This document shows, piece by piece, positions 1 to 14,600 of a stretch of DNA of 64,000 bases. A program made the translations under genes and the position numbers. Position 1 is the stretch's first letter, and the number at the start of each line of letters is the position of its first letter. The notes under the pieces were generated by a model that was not told the origin of the DNA, did no database searches, and saw nothing but the letters and a program-made list of their open reading frames with translations. Origin of the DNA: Corydoras sp. C115. Taxonomy: Eukaryota > Chordata > Actinopteri > Siluriformes > Callichthyidae. The stretch lies in contig JAFMOC010000387.1 of assembly GCA_019802505.1 (NCBI GenBank), positions 846,001 through 910,000 on the forward strand. The letters run 5' to 3'.

Positions 1-31
1 ACACGATAAACCAACACGCTGTGGCTTTAGC

Positions 32-499
32 TGTCACACACGCCTACCTCGGACTAAAGACGGCTGCACAAATAAAGCGCAGAGCCGCAGCGCCTTAATT
101 CGCAGAAGGGAGCCAGGCACGCAGGTAGCAGATTAACAAGCTTTATTAAAGGAGTAGGGACACCGAAACACACACAGACTAACATACTAACGTGAGTGAA
201 CATAAAACTAACGATGTGCACTGAGGAAGGGGAACACAGGGATATATACAAGAAGACACCCGACCACGTGCACAAAACAAACCAATGAAAAGAAGGAGTT
301 AATTAACTAAACTAACGACCAATGAAAGTTAATTAACTCAAAAGAACAGAAGAACAGCAGAATAGGTGACAGGTGACTAGGCAGGGTTATATAGGGCCGC
401 TAACGACCAGGGACCAGCCACAGCTATGTCTAGAATTCCGGCGAGGAGGGCCGAGCGCCCTCAGGCGGGAGAGAGGGGGGAAGAGAGTAAGTGCTGACA
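32..499 (-). mobile_element. LTR-like element (solo LTR), diverged
   Basis: In minus orientation it starts TGTCAGCACTT and ends GTGTGTGACA. It has a TATA-like CTATATAA near 389-398 and an AATAAA signal near 141-146, the layout of a retroviral-type LTR. The part up to about 371 matches, in reverse, the sequence at 22361-22694, so this is a dispersed family. I see no convincing target-site duplication, so the outer limits are approximate. No internal retroelement genes flank it. Confidence 0.55.
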
Positions 500-722
500 G
501 TGGTACCTCAAAACAAATAAATAAATAAGAAAAGCAGTTAGAGTTAATAAGGCACATTGATTATGTAGTAGACAAAGTGTGATATTTGACACAGTGCGAC
601 ATGTGACATGTCTGATATCTTCACCTTTATCTACAAGGAATAAGTAAACGCAAATGTAAATAAGTGTGTTTTTAATTGTTTAATTGTTTGTTCTAAGAGC
701 TAAAAGTAAATGGGCACCTTAA
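500..722 (-). mobile_element. L2-type LINE 3' fragment
   Basis: It shares its word order (a GTTAGAG..TAATAA..GCAC block, a GACACAGTGC block, a CTTTATCTACA block) with the longer copies at 6197-7200 and 20444-21185. It is cut off by the SINE-like piece that follows. Confidence 0.5.
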
Positions 723-850
723 CAGCAGCGCTCTCAAGGGTGTGAAGGGAGGACAGGCAAACAGAGAAAGGACAGATCCCCAACCAGGAAACAAACCTGG
801 GACCTTTTTACTGCAAGGTGGTAGTGTTAACCACTGCGCCACCACAAATG
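723..850 (-). mobile_element. tRNA-headed SINE fragment
   Basis: On the minus strand it begins GTGGTGGCGCAGTGGTTAAC (A-box-like) and continues into a degenerate B-box region. This is the head of a tRNA-derived SINE, a different family from the abundant one elsewhere in the window. Confidence 0.5.
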
Positions 851-925
851 TATTATATGTATGGTAGTGTCTCTTAAGCTTCACTGTAAAGGTTGGTCCT
901 TAACTTCTTTATTTACAAAGTGCAG

Positions 926-3900
926 GTCCAGAATCTAAAAAGAGTCTTGATGATATTCTAAAATATTCATTGTTTAACACTATGGAGGAGCTTCAGGCTG
1001 AGTTTAGGAAGATTACAGAAAATTGTACCAACTCAAGTGGAACGCGCATTATCATCTGGAAGCTCAGCAAGTAAGTAAATCAGGAGAAAGAATTGATGAT
1101 AATAAAAGCACATATGTTTGATTATGGCTGATGACATTTAAAATAATATATTATTATTTTGTGTTTTGTGTAATGTGTTTTACTCATTACTTGATATAAT
1201 TTAGGGTAATTTTGTAAAAAGCTTTAAGTAATATTACAGATTCAGTGGTAGTAATAAAAAATATATGTATTGCTAGTATCAATTCTGTTTACAAATCTGT
1301 TTCCTTCTCCCCCTGGTGGCATTGCTTCCAGACATGTATTTTTTTGTTAAAGTATTTAACCTTTAACATTTAATCAGATTTTAGCATCTTGCTAAAATTA
1401 ATTAGACCTATTTTTACGGAAAAAAGAAGGATGAATTTTGTGTACAAATAATCAGGATTTAATCTGGATTTTTTTTAGTATTATTTTTCTAAAGAATAAT
1501 GCAATTTTTTTAGGTTATTTTTGTTCATGATTTAAGTGGGTCACAGCTGTGGCTGCAGTAGAGGAAACTTGTGCTTGTTTGTTTCTATTTTATTCTGGTA
1601 TTTATTCTGGCTACATAATGTATGTATTAAATAGTTATTGACATGTGCCCAGTGATGGACTGGCGCCCTGCCCTGGTTGTATCAGTATGGGTAGGTGCTC
1701 TTAGTATTAGCAAGGAATCAACACTAAATCTACCAATAATGATCGAAAGACCCCTAGATTCTTTGTGTGCCTGGCTGCCTGCATGTCATAATGTCACGGG
1801 TACCTAAATAATAATAATAATAATAATATTTTGCCTATGGTGCTAACACACTGAGGAATTTGTCCTCAACATTTAACCCATCAGTGCAGTGAAACACAAA
1901 CACATACACACACTGGTTAAGTGAGCACACGTGCAGTGGCCAGCCTTATACACGGCACCTAGGGAGCAATTGGGGTTAGGTTACTTCAGCCATAATACTT
2001 GGTGGGACCAGGAGTCGAACCAGGGACCTCCAGGTCACACGGACGGTTACTTTAAACACAAGCCTATGAGCTTATAAGCCTAAACAACCCCAATTTTAAC
2101 AACCAAAACAAAAAGACAGACATGATATCTGATACCGCATACTGCTGCTGCTCACAAAACCTGCACCTTTTAAAAATGTCTGCTACTGCTCTTTGTTTCT
2201 GTTTGTGAGGGTCATGTATACATTCACATTCTACATCAGTGAAGGTTTAGTTAATTATTATGCTTGTTGCTGCATCGATGATCGACATTAGGTGTGCCTG
2301 CACCTACATCTGATATCCCTGTGGTCACAATGCGACCACAGGGTGGAGAGTTACAACTAGCTTAAGAATTGCTATAATTAAATAGATGATCATTTGTGAA
2401 GTCATAGTGTGTTATCTTATTTGCACGTTACTCATATTTAATCAGTACTGTGTTGGTGACATTTCCTATGCTTACAGTCATATTTATGGTATTTTATTGT
2501 TAACTATGTGTTAATTGTAGTTCTGTGTTCCTTCAATTACAGTGATTATTATTAAAATTTTGTTCAATTATATGAGAGATATAAGATATAACATATTGTT
2601 TTATGGTGCTTTTACACAAAATGTAGTATAAAGGTAAAAGTACCTTTCTGTCAGTATGTGGTTGTCCATTAAGTTTAATTTTATTTTAGAAAATCTTCGG
2701 AGTACTCAGAAAAACATTTAAAGGAATTTGACTTTACACACGACTTAAATGATATTCGCCTCCCTAATGTGTGTGAAGACGCTGTGGAGAATGATGACTA
2801 TGTTCCTGAGTCTAAATATTCACTGCGCGTAAGAGACAAACTTTTTTTTTTTTTAATTACTTAATGTTTTTGGCTAATACACTAATACTTGTTTATGTAT
2901 GTTTTTTTATTATAATTATTTTGTCAGGCATACTGTAGTGTTCTGTATCTGAAGCCTAGAATGAATATAATCCTTCGAGGGAAAGAAGTGGATACTGATT
3001 ACATCGTTAAAAGTCTAAAATTTACCAAAAGGGACACATACAGACCAAAGTTTCTTGTATCCTTGTGGCAAAAAAATTATTTGAAGCAAAGTGTTTAAAT
3101 GTTTCATTTGTCATGATCTTTAAGATTTTGTTCAGAAAGAACAAAGAAATAAATCAATTGTAATTACATTTGGTTACAATACAAAAAGCAAGGAGCAATA
3201 TGGCCTGATGTGGTACTACAAAAACCGTCTCATTAAAGCATATGAGCGTGCAGCCTGCCAGCTTAAGGTGAGGATTTTGTACAGATTTGCTAAAACATTT
3301 CTTACAATTACTTTACACAGTAAGTACAGACTATGTGTAGTTCAGTATTTAGGTTTTTATAAAAAAAATATTGTAGTGAATGTTATAACACTATTAGTTG
3401 ATTTAAACTGAATTCGTATTATCATATATCATATATTATATATTATTTTTTTAGGCAGACCTTGTAGGAGTGGGAGTAATAGGGGTAATAGAGTGCAGCT
3501 ACCTCGATCCAGTTCAAAATAAACAGGAATTGAGTGATACTTATAAATACAGGTACGTGACCAGGATTAGATTTGTAGTAGTGATATAAACAAGAACAAA
3601 CATTGTGAGTCAGTGTGTGACTTGAGAAAAGCACTTCTGAATAAATAAGCATCAATTTTGCAGACAATCCATTATCTTGTGAAAATCCTCCAAATTACAT
3701 ATTAATTATCTATTTTTGTGATAGGCATTTAAATTTTATTTTTTTAAAGCAGTGAAATTCAAATTTAACATCTTGTTGACATTTCACCCTGAATATATTT
3801 TTATGCAATTAATGGTGTAGGCTTGTGGTAAAGGAACCAGTCTTGCCACCTGAAGGTCCCTGGTTTAATTCCCAATGCCACCAAGTTGCTATGGGTAAGG

Positions 3901-5336
3901 TGCCTATAGGCAAGTCACCCAACGCCAATTGCTTTTAGGGTGCTGTATACAAGACTGTCCACATCTGCTTATTTTACTTAGTGTTTGTACATGTATGTGT
4001 TTCACTGCATGAATGGGTTAAGGACACATTACTCTGGATGTAAGTATATTAGGCAATATAGATTGCTTTACTACTTTATTCCTTTATTTTTAAAGGAAAA
4101 GTTTATTAATAAAAAGTAATGTCTTTTGACAATATGTACACACTTGTATGCATGAAGTACAACAAACTAAGTCAGGGGTTCTCAACTGGTCTTAGTCTGG
4201 GACAAATATTTTCTCATGGTCATTAAATTATGACCCACTTTTTTAGAATACAACGAAAATGACCAACATGCACATGCCTCTCTCTGTCTCAAACAAAATC
4301 AGATGAGCATTAATTATTTATCTTTTTTTTTAAATGTACAGTAAAACCTCTGTTTTCATTACTAACACAGCCATAAACAATTGGAGAAATCTAAAATTGA
4401 TGAAAACTTAGGCTCCTATTTCCATTTAAAATAATATAAATCCAGTGAATTCGTTATAGAGACTCCAAAATACATAAAGCACATTTTATAGAGAAATAAT
4501 GTAGTGTTTAATACTAAAAAGATTTTTATTATTTTTTTTAACAAAAATGAATATAAAAGACTAATGTAAATAGTAAATGCACATTTAACAAGAAAGACAT
4601 TCACATTTTTCACCATCTAACTGTTTAATTCAAATTAATAATAACTTTTCGACATCTTCAATCTCTGTTTTGTACGCGCATTTTGCTACAATAGCCTTCG
4701 CTATTGTTTTTTTTTCACCACAAAAGAACTTATCGTGGACAGTGAATTTCCCTACAGGCGGCCGTTTTCAGCGATCTTAATCCCGGTGTTACGTCAAGTT
4801 ATTGCTGCCCAGTCTAAAAATGATACCGGTAGCGTTAATCTAAAGCAGATACTGTTTGTAGGAGCATAAACATGGTTTATTTGGTTTAAAATATATATAA
4901 TTTTAAAATGGAATAAGTTAATTAGTAAAATAAATAAGATTTATAATTGCATTATGTGACGTTTTAAAAGTTATTGTGTGTAGTTTTGTGTAGTTGTGTA
5001 TTGTTATGTATAGCTTTAAAAAATGGACTCGTATTGTGAATAAATGCCCTCTATTGACGTTTTTTTATGTTTGCGATAAGTAGGAAAACGGGAAAAGTAC
5101 GTCGGAGCAAAATTGTTTTTTGACCTCTACTTTACCTCGACTTCACCTCTACTTTAATCTATTTTTACCTCTGCTTTTACATAATACAGCCTCGAATGTT
5201 TTTTTATACAAAACTTTATTATTTTGTGAAGTTAAAATTTGAAATTAAATAAAAATGTGGATTCGTGGAAGTCTTTTTCAAACATGAGGAGCGTCAAGCT
5301 AAAGCTTCAACTGAAAACTAATACATTACACTGTTG

Positions 5337-5389
<53 letters not shown>

Positions 5390-8095
5390 ACTATATTAAT
5401 ATATTTAATGACAAAAGAGAGTACACGCATTATAAAAAAACTAATTGTCAAGATCTGTCCATAATCCCCCGGGGGGGAGCGGGTCCGCCGGACATTGCGG
5501 ACGCCGCTCGCGCATAGATAGCAGGTCACATCCCACGGATGTGACCTGCGCGGAACGTCAACGCAGCGACACACCGTGGCGGAAATGTGGGAAGGAGGCG
5601 ACTGGAACACCGGGATAAAATCCAAAACAGAATTTATTAAGAGATGGTGCCGAAGCACCAACAGAACGGGGATAACAGAACAGAACTTAACGTAGGGTAT
5701 AGTAACCACTAACCAAAGACATGCTAAGACTTACGGGTGAAAACAGAATAAATAGGAAACCCAACTAAACACGTGACAAAAACAACCGATCACCCAAGTG
5801 AGATAATGAAAACCGAAAACGAGGGACAGGTGCAGCAGGTGCTCGTGACACTAATGAAAACACTTATTGAATTTTCCTACCTGTATTAAATGAAGGGTAT
5901 CACATCTCGATAGACTTTAACATAGAAACACATTATTCCTTTTACATAAAAAAATAGTGGGGTTGCAATGTTGAAATGTGCAAAACCGTAATCTGAATAA
6001 GAGTTGACAGGGGGAAAATGTTGATTGAGTTGGAGGACATTGAGTCATTACTGTATTAAAAGAAGATAAATTCAACTCACAAACGTACATAAATCTGATC
6101 TGGGGTGGATTTCCCGAAAGCGAACGTTCTTAGCGAGTTACGAACAACTTTAAGAACGACGTAACTTTAAGAACGCGAATTTTACGGCGCTTTCCCAAAA
6201 GTCAAGTCAAGTCAAGTAATTTATTTACAGTATATAGCGCTTTTTACAACAGTACATTGTCACAAAGCAGCTTTACAGAATGAAAAGCCTTTAAACCCCC
6301 AAAGAGCAAGCCAAAGCGACAGTGGCAAGAAAAAACTCCCTTTTATGTTGTTATTTAAGGAAGAAACCTTGGGAGGACCAAGACTCAATGGGGGACTCAT
6401 CCTCCTTGAGCGGCCGGGCAGCAACAACAGTGTAGAACAGCCATGTCCAGATACTAAACAAATGGAAAAACTAACAACTAGAAAACTATATGTGAGTCCA
6501 TTAGGGGGCGTCCTGCAGGACCGCCTTGTCAGGATCCATACAGTATTCGTAAGCAGAGCCATGGATCTCCAGGAAGCCGGGGGACACCTCAAAAGAAACA
6601 GACCAAGGAAGGGAGTTAGAGCTAATAATAAAGCACGGCATTTAATTAATAAGTAATTGATTGACACAGTGCAGCATGTGACTCCGGCATCACTGACTAG
6701 AGCAGCATAACTAAAAGTGGCAGATACTGCAGACTCTACATAGTTGAGATGGCGCCCCGGAACAGCATCATTCCGGCGCCACACCCCCCCATTAATGATG
6801 AGGTGGGTGAAGAGGTGAAATGCCAGCATACACTGATCAGAGATTACCCCCCAACACAGCCAAGTCTGAGATCTACATCTTTATCTACAGGGGATTAGTT
6901 AAACGCAAGATTAAATAAATGTGTTTTTAATTTATTTTTAAAGATTAATAGTGATTCAGAATCACGAACAGTAACTGGAAGGCTATTCCAAAGTTGAGGA
7001 GCCTTGTGGGAGAACGCTCTTCCACCAGCAGTAATTTTATTTATTCTAGGAGCTAAGAGTAAGCCAGCACCTTGAGATCGGAGCTCACGTGTCGGCTGGT
7101 ACAATTGAATCAGCTCACTCAGATACTGTGGAGCCTGATTATGTAGAATTTTATATGTTATTAATAAAATTTTGTACTCTCCTAGACTAAGAGAGACTTT
7201 AAGTCGTTCTTTGTAGACTCCGCCCCTGAAAAGGCACCGTCAGTCAAAAACTGCATCACAGATTGCCACACAATCTCTCATTATAATGCACAAAAAAATA
7301 AACAATTCATTTAGAAAATATATTTTTTTAATTATATAAACACTAAATAATCATATTTAAATTAGGCTACTGTTACAAAAAGCGGGAAACAACCAATTTT
7401 TGACCATTCGCTTACCAAGCAAGCTTATCAATAGGTGCACTTTTAACCTGAATTCATTATTCATTGGCATGGCAAACCAACAGCGTAATATACACTTTTC
7501 TGAAAGAAAACTAAATAAGATGCTTGATTAAGTAGAACAAAAAGACCAATTAAATCCATTATTACATTATTTTCCAAAGCACGATATAGTTCCACCAACA
7601 AAGAAGCAAGTGGAGGATATATTACAATCTATCAGTGCTTGCAATTTAACTAATAGATCAGGCATAAACTGTATTTGGCAGGAACATGAATGCCGTCTTC
7701 ATTCTCACATTCTTCATCAGGAAGATTTAAGCCAGCCCCAACTGCAATGTTGTGTTGTGTTGGTAAAAACCTAAATCCCCCTGATGCATATATATATTTT
7801 TTTTTTTTTTTTTTTTTTTTATTAATATTATTATTAATTTATTTATATATCCCCATTTTGGTGGAGTTTCCATGTACTACCCATGTCCATGTGGATTTCC
7901 TCCCAGTCCAAAAAAACATGGATCAAGTCAATTGAGTTCTCCAAATTGCCCCATATAGAGTGTGTTTGTGTGAGTGAGTGGGTGCCCAGCGATGGATTAA
8001 TGCCCTGTCCTGGGTGTACCAGCGCCCGAGTTTTCCCCTGGATGGGCATGGGCAACTCCACCGTGACCCTATTAGTGGATAAAGTGGAAGATGAT

Positions 8096-8179
<84 letters not shown>

Positions 8180-8585
8180 TGTATGAATATATATACTGTA
8201 TATGCGATTTCAATCTGGAAACTAAAGATATCTATAAAATAATGATAATGTATAAAATAATACGTGACTAAATTACCGAATTCCAGGTGATAATGTTAGT
8301 GCTTATTTTATTTCTGTGCGATTTAAACAACCAGTGCGTCTGTAAGTCTTTGATCGCTGCCAGTTACGAACCTCTTAGTGAGTTGGAAAAATTATTATTT
8401 TATTTAATAACTGTTAGATGAATTGGCCTCCTATGTATAAGTTTTTAAATTCATAAATATAGAGGTACAGGTATATACTATTGTAAGCTTATTTTCACAA
8501 CCAGCTTTGTGCTCAAACAAAGATTAACCACAGGTTACATTCAGTAAGATTATACCACAATTTTAAAATATAAAGTAAGTTTATC

Positions 8586-8653
<68 letters not shown>

Positions 8654-11600
8654 AAGCCAGTGTGCCATTAAATTTATCCAGTTTAATGATATTGCTAATA
8701 TGCACAAGATAGATAGGCAATATTGTAATGTTTGAATGTATAATTTTAACTAAATAACATACTGTCCATATGATATGCACATATTTAAATTTATATTTTT
8801 TTATTTGTGCAGGAGAACAATGGAGGTTGTAAATCAAAAGCTTAAAACATATTGGATGGAAAACTATCACTCTTTCCAAAAGGAGAACTCAAAATCCACA
8901 CTGGCTGTTGAGGATAATGTGTGAGTACCACAATAATTAGTATGTCAGTTAGTAAATTTACTTATTATCTTCCGTTTTGTACTATATTAGGGTCACGGGG
9001 GGGATTCCCCATGCCCATCCAGGAGAGAACATTTCAAGTGCTGGGCAGATACACCCAGGACAGGGCGCCAATCTATCGCTGGGCACACACTCACTCACAC
9101 AGACAAGCACACATACACACTCTATATGGGGCAATTTTGAGAATTCAATTGACTTGATCCATGTTTTTGGACTGTGGAAGGAAACTGGAGAACCCGGAGG
9201 AAACCCATGTGGACACGGGAGAACATGGAAACACCACCCAGATGGGGATTCGAACCGGGAATCCCTAGCGCTGAGAGGCAAACATGCTAACCACCAAGTC
9301 ACCGTGCCACCATATATGTATATACACATACTGTACATACAGAGCTGCTTGAAAGTTTGTGACCACCCACATAATTTTTTTTAAAGAAAAATTATAATAG
9401 TCAAATGAATTGAACGTCCGAATCTCAAATTGTAAAGCAGACCTTCCAAATAAGTGACAGAGAAAAAAAAGATAAATATTTTCATTTTTAATTAACAAAA
9501 GTATTTTATCTCTCAAAAAACTGAAAATCTGCCAAAAGTATGTTCACTCTTTTAGTTAGTAGCTTGTTGCACCTCCTTTTGCAGCCATTACTTCAACCGA
9601 ACTTCTGTAACCACAAACAAGTGTCTCACATCTGCTTTTTGGGATTTTTGTCCGCTCCTCCTTGCAGAACCTCTGCCAGTTGAGAGAGGTTGAAGGGACA
9701 TCTGGCATGTATCACCTGCTTCAGATGTTACCACTGCATTTCTATGGGATTGAGTTACGGACTTTGACTGGGCCAATCCAGAGTGTGAATCTTCTTTCTC
9801 TCAAGCCATTCCTTGGTAGTTTTTATGGACTGTTGGAAAGAGGTTCTTCTATTTATATGCAGTGTTGACTTTTCTCCAAACATGGCACCTGTGATTGTGT
9901 CCAAAAAATACAATTTTAGACTCCATCCAGAGAATGGACTTCCAGAAAACCTCTGGTTTATCCAAGTGATCTCTGGGAAAGTTTGAATGGGCAACTTTGT
10001 TCTGTCTTGAGAGCACAGGCTTCCTTCTAGCAACTCTTCCATAAATGCCATGTCTATTGATATATCGCTTGATTGTAGATGCATGTACATTTATCCCAGA
10101 TGCTGACAGAGAGGTCTGCAACACTCTGGAGGTGATGCATGTTTTTTCTTCAAGCAGCACTGTATATAAAACTGGTGTAAATGGTTCCTCTTAAAATACT
10201 GACTGATGCGATAATGTCAGGTTGGGAGGGTTGGGCCCCTCCTCCCTGCCTCCCGTGTATTGGGTTTTGGCCTTTCAGGGCTTCCGTAGGTAGGACCCAT
10301 CCCCTTGAGCGGGGATTGGGCCCTACCTGATCACGTGTGACCTACGGACTGCATTTGAAGCATCCCGGCTGAGCAGACAGTAGGTCAGCATTTAGACAGA
10401 GTTGGTCTGAGCATACACACTTCGTGTGCTTCGGCTCAATTCCCACATTCAGGGTTATGGTGTGGTGTTTTATTTATATGTACATTTAGCTGCGGGCTCA
10501 TCTCGCCCTGCATTCAGCGGCCGTTCAGCTGATTGCTTTATTTATGCTTAGTTCGGGTTTCGGCACGTTTCACCGTGTTGTCAGCGGCATTCCCGCCGTT
10601 TCGTTTTGTTTTTGTCTGTATGTCTGTATCCAGATTTTGAGATGTGTCTCAGCTTTCTCTATCTATTGGGCCCAATATCTGTAAGACTGTAATAGAATAG
10701 CTTTTTGCCCTTTTTTAGTAGTAGTGAAAATGATGAAACATCTGAAGATTCAGAGGGTGATCAGCCATTTTGCACAAAAAACTTGAAACCGCAGTGAGTA
10801 TAGACATTTTATGTTAAATATGATATAGATTTTAAGGGAAAATCATTTGAATATTGAAGCGACACAGCTTACGACATGTTCATTTAATTTAGATTTTGAA
10901 ATTCTTTAACTGTGTGGTTTGAGAAAAAACAAATTTACTCAGAAAGGGTTTTGACTGTACAAAACGTTTAATGTTATGTATAAAAGTTTTTATTTTTACA
11001 GTAAAATGGATCAGAAGTTGCTGACACAGAACAGAGAGGTGATGTATAACAAAATAGTGTTTATGTATATATTGTTTGTTGTTTTAAGCGTTCATAATTG
11101 CATATACATCAGTTTTTTTTAGCTTTTAACTGGCTTGGCCATATTGAAGCCTTTAGCTGGCTAAATCGATTTGGAGCTTTTTGTTGACTGGGCAACAAAA
11201 GTTGAAGAGCGGAGGACAACTTTTAAGTAAATGGCACAGAAGCCTTTTCCAAATTGAGGTAGCATGGAAGCCATTTTTAAAATGGGTGGCATGGAAGCCA
11301 TTATCAAAAAAGGTTAAAGAGACATTTACTGGTTCAGAGCCTAAAAAGTTATTAATAGTTTTGGTGGAATTTTGTTGACATTCCTCCCTGAAGGCTCTAG
11401 CTTGTATTCCAACAAGTCCGGGGGGCACAGAAAGACAAGCCCCTTACAACACCAACTGGGATGCCACTTGGAGAGCATAATTATCTTCTCGCTCACTGTG
11501 TCAATTTCTGGCATGTCAACCTGGACACAAAACAAAAACATAGTGAAAACATCAACCAGGACCCTTATACCTGGTTAACAAGTTTTCTTACAGGTGCATG

Positions 11601-14600
11601 TATAGTAGTGAAACATATAGTCACACAAGGGGCACACACAAAACTATTAGACCCATTGAATGCACGTTGTGCACTTATACAATCACTGACGGCACTCTAA
11701 GCACTGATAAAAACACAGAATGCATCCTGACTTACAAAATCACTGGCCATGCTCATGGTGCCCTCAAAGACTCTACACTCTCTGGCGAACAATTAAAAAC
11801 TGCCAGACTCATTAAGAATGCATACTGAGGTGTCAAAAACAATGGGACCTACTAACGAGAGGTAGAAACACTGCATTAGCACAGGAGGGGAACTCAGGAA
11901 GGCTAGAGTGATGTAGAAAACCCTCTACTCTAGGCCTGGACCTAGGCTTAGGTTTGGATACACAGAGAAGCAAAAAAGAGAAGGAGAAATGGTAAGAGCC
12001 ATACTTGGGACAGGACAATGGAGGAAGATTACAAAAACGAGAGATTCTGATAGGAACAAAACATCAAATAGCTAAGGGGTTTAATTAACTCAGAAGCTAA
12101 CTCTGTCATAAAAGCCCCTTTGATCTCCTGAGCAGAATTAAGGCAGATAAAAGATATTTAACAGAGGACAATCAGAAACCAAGTGTCAGTTTGGCAATTT
12201 TTGGCACCATTTGGAGTTCCAAAATCCATTTCTTAATTTCCGCCTGGGTATCTTCTCATAAATAACACTGTAGAATGCTCATATTTATTAGCTGATTAAT
12301 AAAATTTTACTATGAGATTGATCAGACATGTGGCTGGAACTTCACTGTGGTTTTAACCTTTCAACAGTACACTTTCAATCAATATTTTTTTGATAAATTA
12401 TTTTTAGACGTTTACAAAATAGTTTGATTATTTCCTCTTTTTTTTCTAATTTATTGATAATTATAGTATTTCTGACAACTGAATGTGAATCTCTTACGTC
12501 TTAGCTTTCAGCAGTTACCAAAACTTTGTCGAAGGGGTTTAAATATAATGGCAATATTTCTTTTTTATTACTATATTTTTAATTTTGATGAAAAAATGGG
12601 TTGTCTTAAGGGTTAATATAGAGTATATAAGGATTAATGTGGCTTAAATAGGAATTGGCCATTGCCTAGCAGAAATTTATTCAAAAATTGCTCCTTTTAA
12701 ATTTAATAGCAGTTACACATCAAAAGTTGGCAGGGGTATCATGAAAAAGTAACTGGCTGCTACCAAAGGCACTTCAATGAACACTGGACAACTGCAGATT
12801 AATTGATATCTGGTCAGTACCATGACTGGTTATAAAAGGGGTAAATGGGCAGTGGTTGAAATAATTTTGGGAAAAACAAGATCTGTGTTTATTAAACCAA
12901 TCAAAAACAGCAGCGACCGAGTGGCACGTGACAGCGTATGTGATCGGTAGCTGGATCACTGGAACACTCGCTGGATGTCAACGTGTGTAGCTTGAACACC
13001 AGGACTGGCAGCGAACCTGGTATCAAGCAGAAGAGATGAAAAAACAGACAAACCTACACCAACACAAAATATAAACACCGGAGAATAGGTTAAACAAAGA
13101 GAATGGGAAAAAGCGTGAAAGGAGGAGCTAAATGGAATAGACACAGGATAGAGGAGGTGAAGTGCTGGACAAGGCGGTAACCAGGGAGAACCGAGGATGG
13201 GTAACTGGGAAGGAAACACACCTACGGGAACCTGGAACCGGGAGACAGAGAAGTGGTTAATTAGAGATGGGTTAAATGTGTTATATACACCGACAGTGGA
13301 GATATTAGTAATAAAAAGTGAGAATATGTTAAGGATACTAACCATAAAAGACGGACACGGACTTTCCTTCCACACACACAACACGCACACAAGATCCTAA
13401 AACTAAATAAAGGGGGGAAAGGACAGGGACGAGGGAAAGGGAGAGAGTGAGGACGATAGAAGCGGGAAACAGAGAGAGAGGAACACGCTACAACTAAACA
13501 CACTCGAAATCGCACTCACCCAACGGAGACCAAAACACGGAAGAACACTGAGGAAGAAGGCAGGAGATATCACTAGGATAAACGCTCGGTACAGTCGAAA
13601 ACGGCAAATACTTCGCGCCAGGCCAGCGAAACGGAAAACCTTATAAAGGAAAGAAAGAACCCGGAAACAATGAACCTCACCTGGTGTACGGAGAACGCAC
13701 GCTGATAAGTAGGCGGGGCTAGGGGAACGCGCCGCAGCGCTGCGATCTCTGACAATCTGATTTGTTGTTAGTTGGGAATAAAATATGGGTTTATAAGGTT
13801 TGCAAATCATTGTCATCTGTTTTCATTTATATTTAACATAGCATTCCAAGTTGTTTAGATTTGGGATTGTCAAAAATGATGTATTTAATGGTAATCTAAT
13901 CTAAATTATTGGTAGTTTTTTTTATTACCATGTGAATTAGCTTCTAATTTGCTTTAATGTGAATTTTTTTCTAACCAGAATCCATCACCAAACTTATTCA
14001 ACCAGACAAAACAGAATTTCTTTACTTTCAATTATCCTAATTCTGCAGGTAATAACATGTTTAAATGTAAATGTCCATTGTGAATCTGTGCATTTATTCA
14101 GTAAAATCTTAAATACTTTGTTCCAATCTACAGACTCTAAATATGTTGATGATAATGCTAAAGATATCTCTAACCTTATGACACTTAAAAGGTAGATCTC
14201 TTAACTTTTTGCTTCATGACATAACTGGTTTACAACATCAAATAAAAAAAATCACAATTACCAATTTATCTTTTTGCAGGAAAAAAGGAGCTTTAGCTGT
14301 GAAAAAAAATAAAAAAAAGAAAACCAATCTTCAAAACAGTCCCGACACAACCAAATCACAAAAGTCATCATCATTTACATCATCACAGCAGGTTTGTAAA
14401 TTCTAATAATTATACCTGCATGATTTGTACATGATTTAACACACTATTTTGCAAAAATGAAAAGCAGGGTCATCAGAGTACAGAGAACAGTAGTGAAGAG
14501 GTGCTACTCTATAAAGACCTGTACCTGGAAGCAAAGGAAAAGATTCAACAGCTGTTCAGAGAAATAGACATAAAAAACATGGAGTGCACGAATTTGAAAG

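Larger units (their letters stand above)
6095..8390 (+). mobile_element. Possible PIF/Harbinger relic, interrupted
   Basis: The left part (6100-6195) reads GGGGTGGATTTCCCGAAAGC followed by AACGTTCTTAGC, the style of fish Harbinger termini. After the L2 insertion, 7469-7530 could encode a short MANQQRNIHFSERKLNK start, loosely like the Myb-like Harbinger gene, and then stops. The right part near 8355-8385 has GTTACGAACCTCTTAG. The assignment rests on style only and both ends are uncertain. Confidence 0.35.

Noticed and set aside
5326..5709. 127-codon minus-strand open frame
   Set aside because: It runs from the solo LTR into a (ATT)n microsatellite (poly-Ile) and has no domain or conservation sign.
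7883..8242. Frames with long (YI)n repeats here and at 8513, 15480, 15797, 40969, 53097 and 54983
   Set aside because: They are translations of (TA)n microsatellites.
8982..9338. SINE-derived frames of 70-130 codons at many sites (for example 15642, 23508, 25532, 49246)
   Set aside because: The same CPGCICPAPETFSPGWAWG-type translation recurs at every SINE copy; it is SINE sequence.
11598..11828. Possible retroviral RNase H fragment
   Set aside because: Only a loose TDG-like word; no catalytic pattern or neighbouring reverse transcriptase could be read.
13403..13816. 137-codon minus-strand open frame and the overlapping 12956-13390 frame
   Set aside because: Both lie in the solo LTR 12886-13754, which has target duplications; low-complexity Ser/Phe-rich translation, no domain.
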